Below, piece by piece: positions 1 through 6,118 of a stretch of 12,957 nucleotides of DNA. A program made the position numbers and the translations under genes. Origin of the DNA: Clostridia bacterium (lineage in GTDB: Bacteria > Bacillota > Sulfobacillia > SLMV01); assembly GCA_003554565.1 (NCBI GenBank), contig PWGR01000293.1:1-12957 (forward strand). The letters run 5' to 3'. Numbering within the stretch: position 1 is the stretch's first letter; the number at the start of each line of letters is the position of its first letter. The notes under the pieces are model-generated. The model had not been told where the DNA came from and searched no databases. It saw only the letters and a list, made by a program, of their open reading frames with translations.

Positions 1-2
1 TG

Positions 3-1217
3 GAGACGCACGCACGCCGTTTCAATACCCGTTTCCTGCTGCTCGACACAGCAGGGGAGGTGCAGGCGGACAGCCTGCGTGATTCCACACCAGAGGATTC
101 GCTGGAGGGGCAGACGATCCGGTACCCCGAACTGGAATCTGCACTCGCGGGAGATTCCGATGCAGGGGTCTACCGCCTGCAATCAGGTGAGTATGCGATG
201 TATGGCGCAGTTCCCGTGGTGCGCGGCGGGGAGGTTGAAGGTGCCCTCCTGGTGGCCGGCTCACTGAACGAAGTCGTTGCCAGTCTCTCGGCTGTGGTTC
301 ACCGCCTTTTGGCCGCAGGTCTGGTCATCAATATTGTAATCGCGGTTGTTACGTGGGTAGTAGCCCGCCGCCTCACATCCCCACTCATGCAGCTCAACCG
401 GGCGGCACGGCGCCTCGGCTCGGGCGACCTGCAGACGCGCGTAAATATCCAATCAACAGACGAAACCGGTGACCTGGCGGAGACATTCAACGACATGGCA
501 CAGCAACTCGAAGAGCACGATAGAATGCAGCGCCGCTTTGTTTCCGACGCCTCACACGAGCTGCGTTCACCGATCGGAAGCGCAATGGTTTTGCTGGAGG
601 CCCTCGAATCATCGATGCGAAATGGTGACAGATCATTGTTTTCGAGTCTGCACGAACAGCTGCGGCGCATGTCCCGTCTTGTGAACCAGCTCTTGGAGCT
701 GGCTCGCCTCGAAGAGTGGGATGAAAGCTCGGTGAGCGACCAGGAACGCGCTGATGCACAACACGTGGTGCGACGTGTGCTAAGACGGCTCGAACCCATG
801 GCCTCGGCCCGGCGCGTGCATCTGAAAGAACACCTGCAAACAATTCCTCCAATACTTGGCTCGGAAGAAAATCTCGAGCGTGTTGTGCAGAGCCTGGTGG
901 AAAATGCCATCAAGTATACACCCACGGGAGGCCATGTCTCCGTCGACATTTCCGCTACAGCAACACCCGATCCCGGAGTGCGGCTCACGGTGCGGGACAA
1001 CGGCCCCGGCATCTCGCCGGAAGACCTGCCGCATATTTTTGATCGATTCTACCGCGCAGATGCCTCTCGATCGCGCGGGGAGGGCGGGTTCGGTCTTGGT
1101 CTGGCAATAGCAAAGCGGCGAGTTGAGGTACTGGGAGGGTCAATAGACGTTGACAGTCAACCTGGTCGGGGCACGACTTTCTCTGTGAATTTGCCGACAG
1201 CTGACACCGCCACCTGA
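3..1217 (+). CDS. Sensor histidine kinase, 5'-truncated by window edge
   Basis: The reading frame is open from the first bases of the window, so the true start lies upstream and 404 residues are visible. It is a membrane two-component sensor that would autophosphorylate and pass phosphate to a response regulator. Counting from base 3, a periplasmic/extracellular sensor remnant is followed by a membrane segment at about 100-122 (LLAAGLVINIVIAVVTWVV) and a HAMP linker at about 123-170. The HisKA H-box SHELRSP has the phospho-accepting His at about 185 (codon 555-557). The ATPase domain shows an N-box (ENAIKYTP, about 300), DNGPG (about 332) and FGLGL (about 363). The N-terminal sensor and first membrane helix are cut off. 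A cognate OmpR-type regulator is normally encoded just upstream, outside this window. A GerMN lipoprotein follows 229 bp downstream on the same strand, so it may be a target or part of the locus. The kinase assignment is secure; the stimulus is unknown. Confidence 0.95.
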   Translation, partial: ETHARRFNTRFLLLDTAGEVQADSLRDSTPEDSLEGQTIRYPELESALAGDSDAGVYRLQSGEYAMYGAVPVVRGGEVEGALLVAGSLNEVVASLSAVVHRLLAAGLVINIVIAVVTWVVARRLTSPLMQLNRAARRLGSGDLQTRVNIQSTDETGDLAETFNDMAQQLEEHDRMQRRFVSDASHELRSPIGSAMVLLEALESSMRNGDRSLFSSLHEQLRRMSRLVNQLLELARLEEWDESSVSDQERADAQHVVRRVLRRLEPMASARRVHLKEHLQTIPPILGSEENLERVVQSLVENAIKYTPTGGHVSVDISATATPDPGVRLTVRDNGPGISPEDLPHIFDRFYRADASRSRGEGGFGLGLAIAKRRVEVLGGSIDVDSQPGRGTTFSVNLPTADTAT

Positions 1218-1277
1218 ATCTATCCTCAGATCATGATCAGCATAGAGACTCGTGCTGCTGCATTCGCGTACTCGACT

Positions 1278-1349
1278 CGAAAATCTGCAAGTCTGCCGAC
1301 AGCAAAGCAGGCTGCGTTGATGGGGAGCGAAATTTCCCCTGCAGATTCG
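1278..1349 (+). other. Possible structured intergenic element
   Basis: In the 229-bp gap before the GerMN lipoprotein, AATCTGCA (1282-1289) is exactly complementary to TGCAGATT (1340-1347). CG at 1278-1279 can pair with CG at 1348-1349 across a two-base bulge. Inside lies a hairpin GGGGA/TCCCC (1322-1326 with 1335-1339) directly abutting the outer 3' strand, and weaker CTGC/GCAG pairing (1293-1296 with 1307-1310). The layout resembles a three-way junction. I do not recognise a known riboswitch class. If transcription starts at the -10 candidate near 1397, this element lies upstream of the mRNA and could instead be a DNA-level site, or the 3' end of the kinase transcript. Confidence 0.25.
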
Positions 1350-1402
1350 TAACAATCTCTTCACACTCCGGGCACGTCTGCGTAGCTTCTGCCCTGTATT
1401 AT
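1348..1402 (+). promoter_or_regulatory. Candidate response-regulator-dependent promoter of GerMN gene
   Basis: A -10-like TATTAT lies at 1397-1402, but no acceptable -35 hexamer sits 16-18 bp upstream, which suggests an activator. Upstream are elements with 11-bp period: CGTAAC (1348-1353), CTTCAC (1359-1364) and a degenerate GGGCAC (1370-1375). OmpR/PhoB-family regulators classically bind direct repeats with about 11-bp period next to or over the -35 region. The second GerMN gene (promoter at 12229-12271) carries clearer copies. The function is inferred. Confidence 0.35.
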
Positions 1403-1446
1403 GTGGTTGAAGCGATAGAGACGGACGGAGAGAGGAGTGATGCGGT

Positions 1447-2271
1447 ATGTACAGGAGCAAAAATTTCTGGGCAGTGGTCCTGCTGGTATTTGGTGTGTTT
1501 GTCATATCTGCCGGTTGTACGGCACCCCTGGAGGCGCAGACGACGGGTGATGACCCCGAGGTATCTCCGGATCCACCGGCGGATGAGACGGAGGTAGTGG
1601 TTTTCTTTTCCGACTGGCAGGCGCAGCACACCGTGCCGGAGCTTCGCGCGGCGGAGCGTGTGGGGGATGAGTCTCTGGCCGCGGTGGTGGTGCGGGAGTT
1701 GATAGCCGGTCCGGAGGATTTACACCTGCACCGTGCCCTCCCGGCGGACACCCGGGTGCTTTCGGTTCAGGTGGAGGGTGAGACTGTCTATGTGAATCTC
1801 TCGGAGGAGGTGCGCTCGGTGTACGGTTCGGCGGGTGAGTTGATGGCGGTTCGTTCGCTGGTGTACTCCCTGACGGAGCTGGATGGCATCGACTTCGTGC
1901 AGATTCTCATTGAGGGGGAGAAGGAGGAGAATCTGGCCGGTCACATGGTACTGGATGAGCCGCAGGGGCGCGGTGAGGTCCTGACCTTTCCGATTCTTCT
2001 GGACGACGAGCGGGCAGAGTGGCTTCAGTCCCGTGCGGACGAGGGCATTGAGGATTTTCGCACTGATCTGCTCGAGGCGGTTCGCTTCGATGCCCGCATG
2101 CTCGGGTTCGAATCTGCTGACGGGTTTGCGATAGAGGAGATGGACGAGGAGGAGGGCAGCGCCCTGGTGGCAGCCCGGCGGGACGGCGCAGAGTACCTGC
2201 TCCGGGTCATCCAGCCCGTGACCGTCGGTGAGGACGGGATATGGATCATAGAGTCCGTCGAGGAAAAGTAG
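1447..2271 (+). CDS. GerMN-domain lipoprotein
   Basis: This 274-residue predicted lipoprotein would be anchored on the outer face of the cytoplasmic membrane. The signal sequence (hydrophobic about 8-23) ends in SAGC with Cys24 as the lipidation site; the -3 position is Ser, slightly atypical. A low-complexity acidic linker follows. The GerMN domain spans about 48-170, with the hallmark stretches VYVNLSEEVR, SLVYSLTELDGIDFVQILIEG and LAGHMVLDEP. Residues about 180-274 form an acidic extra domain of unknown function. GerMN domains occur in spore germination protein GerM and in many non-germination lipoproteins; they are thought to be structural or binding modules, with no known enzymatic activity. 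AGAGGAG at 1431-1437, nine bases before ATG, supports the start. A paralogue lies at 11312-12181. The kinase upstream on the same strand suggests regulation by, or cooperation with, a two-component system. The role in germination is not shown. Confidence 0.9.
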   Translation: MYRSKNFWAVVLLVFGVFVISAGCTAPLEAQTTGDDPEVSPDPPADETEVVVFFSDWQAQHTVPELRAAERVGDESLAAVVVRELIAGPEDLHLHRALPADTRVLSVQVEGETVYVNLSEEVRSVYGSAGELMAVRSLVYSLTELDGIDFVQILIEGEKEENLAGHMVLDEPQGRGEVLTFPILLDDERAEWLQSRADEGIEDFRTDLLEAVRFDARMLGFESADGFAIEEMDEEEGSALVAARRDGAEYLLRVIQPVTVGEDGIWIIESVEEK

Positions 2272-2284
2272 ATGTGTGTGGTGT

Positions 2285-2316
2285 GGGAGGAGGGCGGGGA
2301 TCCCCGCCCTCCTCCC
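2285..2316 (+). terminator. Perfect 32-bp palindrome, terminator-like hairpin
   Basis: Bases 2285-2300 and 2301-2316 are exact reverse complements, giving a very GC-rich stem that folds with a GATC tip. It starts 13 bases after the stop of the GerMN gene, as expected for a transcription end. There is no T-run after it on either strand, so it is not a textbook intrinsic terminator. It could stabilise the 3' end or act with Rho. The next 210 bases, up to the MazF relic, hold nothing I can assign. Confidence 0.6.
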
Positions 2317-2526
2317 AAGACATGCGGGTTCCGTATTCGGCGGTTCAGCGACCGTTACAAGCACCCGGTGGTGCAACCTATCTCCAGCAAGTTACCAAGA
2401 CACAGCAGTACAGCGTTCTGCTGGAATGATAGGTCACAGGCGCTTACCCCCAAGACAGTATGGTCTCCGCGGGAAAGAGATGTTTAAGGATCATCCAGAC
2501 TGTTAAAGCCCACCACCTGAGCAACC

Positions 2527-2736
2527 TTACAAGTCAGGGAAATCTATCTCCAGAACAATGCCGATCGCGGCCATGATGTCATCCATCTGGTCAGCAGTAA
2601 CGTGTCCACGCCGCCGAACGAATCGCTTCTCTGAAACAGACCGAACCTGGAATGCATCCACCGCAGACAGTTTGTCCAGGCCGTTGCGTTGGCTTGGGCT
2701 CAACCGAATGTCCCAGATCTCACTCCGTGCGATCAT
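2527..2736 (-). pseudogene. MazF/PemK toxin relic with internal deletion
   Basis: A 69-residue ORF begins with ATG 17 bp inside the end of the XRE-ImmA gene, with GGAGGAGG a few bases upstream, so it should be translated and coupled to it. Residues 1-14 (MIARSEIWDIRLSP) match the first strand of MazF/PemK toxins. From residue about 17 onward the text (NGLDKLSAVDAFQVRSV, then RRRGHV and a closing IMAAIGIVLEI) matches their C-terminal half. Family members are usually about 110 residues. The missing middle, about 40-45 residues, normally carries the RPxxVxS motif and the catalytic Arg and Thr. The reading frame stays open across the join (about 2690-2700). The product therefore cannot be an active mRNA interferase of the normal kind. 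It may be a decayed toxin, or a retained fragment that still binds an antitoxin or RNA. The family match is from memory of the motif pattern. Confidence 0.7.
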
Positions 2737-3859
2737 CAGGCTCCTCCTCCAAGTCCGCGTCCGTAAGCCAGGTCAGTTCCTCATCATTTTCGTAGACCGT
2801 TGCGAGGTCCTGGGCATCCCTCTTCAGATGAGGATCTGAATCCCGGGGAACACTTCGACGAACCTCACCCAGAACCTTAGCTGCAAACGTGTCGGTGATG
2901 AGGTCTTCCGCCAGTGCTCGGTGCACAAGGAGCCTGAGCCTTCTCGGTTTCTCCGCGGGAATGCCAATGGGTTCACAGGTTCGCCAGCCCATCGATGAAA
3001 GACGGCGGAACAGTGTACTGTACGTATCAGTGCTAATGATGTTAAGGTCGTACGCACGACGAATCCACCATTGGATGCTGACTCCGTACTCCTGCTTCAG
3101 AAGCAACAGCTCCTCAAAGCTGAGATTCTTCCTCCTCGATCCCAGTTCAGAAAGCGCGGCCTCTCTCGAGATCAGAAAGGCTGCCGCGAACCGATTCGCA
3201 ACCATCTCAATGAGAGATTGCTCCTCCACCTGCAGAACGAGGTGCCCCAGTTCGTGGGAAAGACTGAACCGCTGACGTTCACCGGGCATCTCCCCATTGA
3301 ACGCAATGATCGGCTCCTCCCCGTTGACCCAGCAGGAGAACCCGTCAAACCCGGCAATGCCACGCACCTCAACTACTTTGACAAAGTTGCCCTCCAAACG
3401 CCCGGTCAAATCGTCAACGGGACCAGCGCCCAGATTCCACCGACTGCGAATCATCTGCGCGGCGCACTCGGCATCTTCCTCACTCGTCACGGAATACCTT
3501 GGCAAATCAGAGTCTGGCGCAAAATCTTCAGGAAACACTTCCTCAATCGACATGTACTTCTCTACAGCGTTTACGACTTCCGCTTCCAACTGTCTTTGTG
3601 ATCTCAACCCCAGGCGTGAGTGCTTGCGGTACGTGGCCCGGAGTTCCCGTACCCTCGTTTCCTTGAAAAAGAACTCTATCTCAGTTGACAGGGCGCGCGC
3701 AATTCGCATGAGAGTACTCGGTCGCGGCTGCGCCAGGTCGCGTTCAAACTTTGACACTGCTGTGGCAGAAATGCCCGCGCTTTCGGCAACGGCTCGTTGT
3801 GACATACCCTTCATAGAACGTGCCAGTTTGATGCGCGAGCCAATGTCCAAGACCCTCAC
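2720..3859 (-). CDS. XRE-HTH / ImmA-IrrE metallopeptidase regulator
   Basis: This 379-residue protein combines a DNA-binding domain and a zinc peptidase domain. Residues 6-62 are a Cro/C1 helix-turn-helix (IGSRIKLARSMKGMSQRAVA, then SATAVSKFERD). The COG2856/ImmA-IrrE domain follows, with SHELGHLVL giving HELGH at 202-206 and a likely third zinc ligand at Glu218 in IEMVANRFAAAFL. Residues about 240-379 form a long C-terminal region ending in an acidic tail. Relatives act as regulators that cleave, or sense damage through, repressors in mobile elements (ImmA), in the DNA-damage response (IrrE/PprI), and in toxin-antitoxin-like pairs. GTG at 3859 is the outermost start, but the AAGGGGTGA-like ribosome site overlaps it. 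TTG at 3850 has better spacing and also gives a typical XRE N-terminus (MDIGSRIK). A strong promoter lies just upstream. The stop overlaps the MazF relic start, which indicates a two-gene operon. Confidence 0.9.
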   Translation of the reverse strand: MRVLDIGSRIKLARSMKGMSQRAVAESAGISATAVSKFERDLAQPRPSTLMRIARALSTEIEFFFKETRVRELRATYRKHSRLGLRSQRQLEAEVVNAVEKYMSIEEVFPEDFAPDSDLPRYSVTSEEDAECAAQMIRSRWNLGAGPVDDLTGRLEGNFVKVVEVRGIAGFDGFSCWVNGEEPIIAFNGEMPGERQRFSLSHELGHLVLQVEEQSLIEMVANRFAAAFLISREAALSELGSRRKNLSFEELLLLKQEYGVSIQWWIRRAYDLNIISTDTYSTLFRRLSSMGWRTCEPIGIPAEKPRRLRLLVHRALAEDLITDTFAAKVLGEVRRSVPRDSDPHLKRDAQDLATVYENDEELTWLTDADLEEEPDDRTE

Positions 3860-3878
3860 CCCTTTCGTTCCAGTTTAT

Positions 3879-3907
3879 ATTATGCCAATAACCCATGCTC
3901 ATGTAAA
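3879..3907 (-). promoter_or_regulatory. Sigma-A-type promoter of the XRE-ImmA/MazF operon
   Basis: Read on the minus strand, TTTACA (3907-3902) is separated by exactly 17 bp from CATAAT (3884-3879). Each hexamer matches the consensus at five of six positions. Transcription should start near 3872, leaving a leader of roughly 12-22 bases before the GTG/TTG start. A short AT-rich tract surrounds it, unlike the GC-rich neighbourhood. XRE regulators usually repress their own promoter, but I see no clear palindromic operator. Confidence 0.65.
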
Positions 3908-4926
3908 TCGCTGGTTTTATTCTCTCAATGCACAGTGCTCCCCAACACCACTGAATATTAGCGTCATATACGACACCTCATGTTCGTCAACGGTAGATCG
4001 CGCAGGGGACCAGCCTCTGCCTGCGCCAAAACTCGAAATCTGGAAGGGAGTTCAGGGGGCTCCAGTCATAAACCAGGGCCCCTTCTGCTGTCGGCGGTCA
4101 GAGAAATATGCTCTGGATCTCTACCATGCAAACTTCATCCCTGGGCCTCACCCGGTGGTCAACTTTGACGGCAGCGGCATGCCCCTCCTAAACGTCTTCA
4201 TTTTCCACCTGCACGGATTCGACGGTCTGCTGAGAATCCGTTTGGTTGCCGACTATGCGGATGGATTCACCCATATGTGCCCCAGTTTAACAGGTTTCGG
4301 CCCCAGGTTCGCTGCAACGTTGGCAGGGCTGATGACCTCCTGTGCCGCACATCGCAGCGCTCGTCATGGAAGACAATGCACTCACAGTGAGAATACGTTC
4401 CTGTCATCCGCCGACGCACTATCTCCGCGGTCCCGGGACGCAATACCTCCCCTGCAAGGTACCGCTGCACCGCAAACAACATAAACAGCGGCAACAACTG
4501 CTTACCGCAGAACACCGGTGGCCTCCGCAGATGGCATAAATGGGGAAGGTTGCTGTGACGTGCTATCGCCCGGAAATACTGCTCCCGATCCGGCAGCAGA
4601 TCATCGCCTATTCCCAGGGCCTACAGCTCATGACCCGGGGGCGGCCGCCACGAACTCCTCCCCAGCGGGGATCCTCCAGGAGCATATCGTGGATCTGCCT
4701 CATCCCGGAAGGGACGCGGAGCCTTGTGGGCAGCGACGGGGAAAGATCACCACCCGGCGGTACTGATAGTCTACTGCCGATCCACGCCGTGTACTTGTTC
4801 GATGAAGCGGGGGATTTTCCGTCTTTTTTTGCCCCATCCCCGCAGGCGCCTCGCCTTCAGATGAGTTCTCAATGACGGGCTTCCATCACCAGGCCATGAT
4901 ACATGCCGGGCGCACTGTCCAGGCGG
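3908..4926. other. About 1 kb without a convincing intact gene
   Basis: Every long reading frame here lacks family resemblance, and most lack a ribosome binding site. On the minus strand one frame has protein-like text interrupted by stops: KARRLRGWGKKRRKIPRF near 4860-4800, then DREQYFRAIARHSNLPHL near 4580-4530, running into the 82-codon ORF at 4515-4267. From about 4260 to 3990 fragments appear in shifting frames. This pattern would fit a decayed gene, possibly from a mobile element, but I cannot name the family and chance open frames in GC-rich DNA are an alternative. No terminal inverted repeats or target-site duplications were noticed. Confidence 0.4.
4267..4515 (-). CDS. Doubtful 82-codon ORF, possibly part of a decayed gene
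   Basis: A GTG start at 4515 is preceded by GGAGG at a good distance (GGAGGCCACCGGTG), and the frame runs for 82 codons. The product begins MFCGKQLLPLFMLFAVQRYL, which is hydrophobic, and ends in a basic stretch. I recognise no family. The same frame stays open for more than 30 codons upstream of the GTG with protein-like text, which suggests a fragment of a longer broken gene rather than a small gene. It may be neither. Confidence 0.2.
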   Translation of the reverse strand: MFCGKQLLPLFMLFAVQRYLAGEVLRPGTAEIVRRRMTGTYSHCECIVFHDERCDVRHRRSSALPTLQRTWGRNLLNWGTYG

Positions 4927-4950
4927 AGAGGGCCCCGGGCGGGGCCCTCT
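4927..4950 (-). terminator. GC-rich hairpin after the LysM/SleB gene
   Basis: AGAGGGCCCC (4927-4936) pairs with GGGGCCCTCT (4941-4950) around a four-base loop, 23 bases beyond the stop of the minus-strand hydrolase gene. The T-rich tract TTCTTT (4950-4955) follows on the plus strand, so the element is formally stronger as a plus-strand terminator. On the minus strand the hairpin is preceded by A-rich sequence and lacks a U-run. Confidence 0.55.
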
Positions 4951-4973
4951 TCTTTCGCTTAAAGCAGGTTATC

Positions 4974-5846
4974 TCAGTGGGTGAACCGGTGATTGCCGAT
5001 AACCCTGATCACCGGGCGAGACCACATGAAAGCATTGCTGGTCTTGGCGGGATTAAAGAAGTAGAGTGCGCCCCAGCTTGGATCCCAACCGGAGAGTGCA
5101 TCCTGGACTGCACGGTGGGCAGATGCATCTGCTGGCTGGTATATGGTGCCATTCATGACCGGTTCAAACTGACCCGAATCATAGATCACTCCAGAGACGG
5201 TCGAGGGGAACTGTTGCGATTCCATCCGATTCAACACCACAGCCGCGACGGCCACTTTACCCTCGTATACTTCTCCTTCCGATTCAGAGTGAACCAATCG
5301 AGCCAGAAGATCCAATTCGGAAGAGGAAACGGTCCCGTTTACCGCGCCCTGTCCATACGAGGTCGCAGTATAAGCCGTATCGCTTCCGTTTGTCGCTGCA
5401 GAGGTGCTTCCATTTGTACCGGCGGCCGCGTCTCCCCTATTGACCGGAATGGCCAATCTCTGCCCCGGATATATCAGGTGAGTGTGGTGCCGATTCACGC
5501 GCTGGATCTCCTCGACGGTGACCCCATACCATCCTGCAATCCTGTAAAGGGTTTCACCATCGCTGACCACGTGCACCGGCCCCTCATAGGGGATGTCGAG
5601 AGTTTCATCGATGTAGATGGTCGTGCGGGGAAGAGAGTTATATCCCTGAATCTCGCTGATGGACGTATCGTAGCGGGCCGACAGCCTCCACAGACTGTCT
5701 CCCGGCTGCACCGTATACTGAAGGGCGTCACCCGCCTGTGCTCCAGTCGACAGCGCAAGAACGAAGAACAGCGCCAGGACCGGGATCACCATCCATCTGA
5801 CCACCTTAACGGTCCGCCGGTACGGATCTGCATTTTCGGCATTCAT
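4974..5846 (-). CDS. Secreted LysM cell-wall hydrolase, SleB/CwlJ-type
   Basis: This 290-residue exported peptidoglycan hydrolase has a basic N-region, a hydrophobic stretch (about 18-35) and a likely signal peptidase site after AQA (38). Two LysM domains bind glycan: about 42-86 (YTVQPGDSLWRLSARYDTSI) and about 91-135 (HVVSDGETLYRIAGWYGVTV). A Ser/Thr/Ala/Gly-rich linker leads to a Hydrolase_2 domain (about 178-290). In VHSESEGEVYEGKVAVAAVV, Glu188 aligns with the catalytic Glu of SleB-like lytic transglycosylases, and VVLNR and the closing NHRFTH are typical. In spore formers such enzymes degrade cortex peptidoglycan at germination; related LysM-SleB proteins also act in vegetative wall turnover. 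GGAGGAGG lies 11 bases before the ATG, a rather long spacing. A TATACT -10 candidate (5907-5902) is present without a clear -35. The 272-bp gap to the transporter gene holds no other gene I can support. Confidence 0.93.
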   Translation of the reverse strand: MNAENADPYRRTVKVVRWMVIPVLALFFVLALSTGAQAGDALQYTVQPGDSLWRLSARYDTSISEIQGYNSLPRTTIYIDETLDIPYEGPVHVVSDGETLYRIAGWYGVTVEEIQRVNRHHTHLIYPGQRLAIPVNRGDAAAGTNGSTSAATNGSDTAYTATSYGQGAVNGTVSSSELDLLARLVHSESEGEVYEGKVAVAAVVLNRMESQQFPSTVSGVIYDSGQFEPVMNGTIYQPADASAHRAVQDALSGWDPSWGALYFFNPAKTSNAFMWSRPVIRVIGNHRFTH

Positions 5847-6118
5847 AAGTGAGCAAGCCTCCTCCCACTTTCAGTAATACTCTATTTACTACTGTCAATT
5901 CAGTATACAAAGGTCCATTGAGCGAATAAAGAGCTTTGCAGTGCCTATATATTCCATCCCAGCAGGACATAGGAGGAGATCTGCTTTCTGGAGCTGACCG
6001 GTCGCATCATATGAAGCTGTCAGAAATGGTCGTTTTCGTGCACCAGGACTGCATTTGTCGCCTCAGAGGTATGAAGAGCAGATCTGAATGTGCCGACATA
6101 CTCGAACACTGAGATTGC

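Noticed and set aside
299..1012. 237-codon minus-strand open frame inside the kinase gene
   Set aside because: Ser/Arg-rich antisense shadow of a GC-rich coding frame with clear kinase motifs on the other strand.
2100..2130. GGTTCGAATC, resembling a tRNA T-loop
   Set aside because: It lies inside the GerMN coding frame, and no T-stem, acceptor stem or anticodon arm pairs around it.
3297..4484. 395-codon plus-strand open frame
   Set aside because: Its first half is antisense to the well-supported XRE-ImmA gene and its second half lacks a start, ribosome site or family resemblance.
4540..4875. 111-codon plus-strand open frame in the gene-poor region
   Set aside because: No ribosome site, Pro/Arg/Ser-rich text and no recognisable motif; kept only as part of the unassigned region.
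4872..5852. 326-codon plus-strand open frame
   Set aside because: Antisense shadow of the LysM/SleB gene, which has a signal peptide, two LysM motifs and a catalytic domain.
5977..6085. 9-bp inverted repeat AGATCTGCT / AGCAGATCT about 90 bp apart
   Set aside because: The core AGATCT is itself palindromic, the arms are far apart and nothing mobile lies between them; chance is a sufficient explanation.
6011..6112. 33-codon plus-strand ORF after an AGGAGGAG sequence
   Set aside because: The Shine-Dalgarno-like sequence is about 30 bases from the ATG, too far to serve it, and the peptide has no recognisable features.
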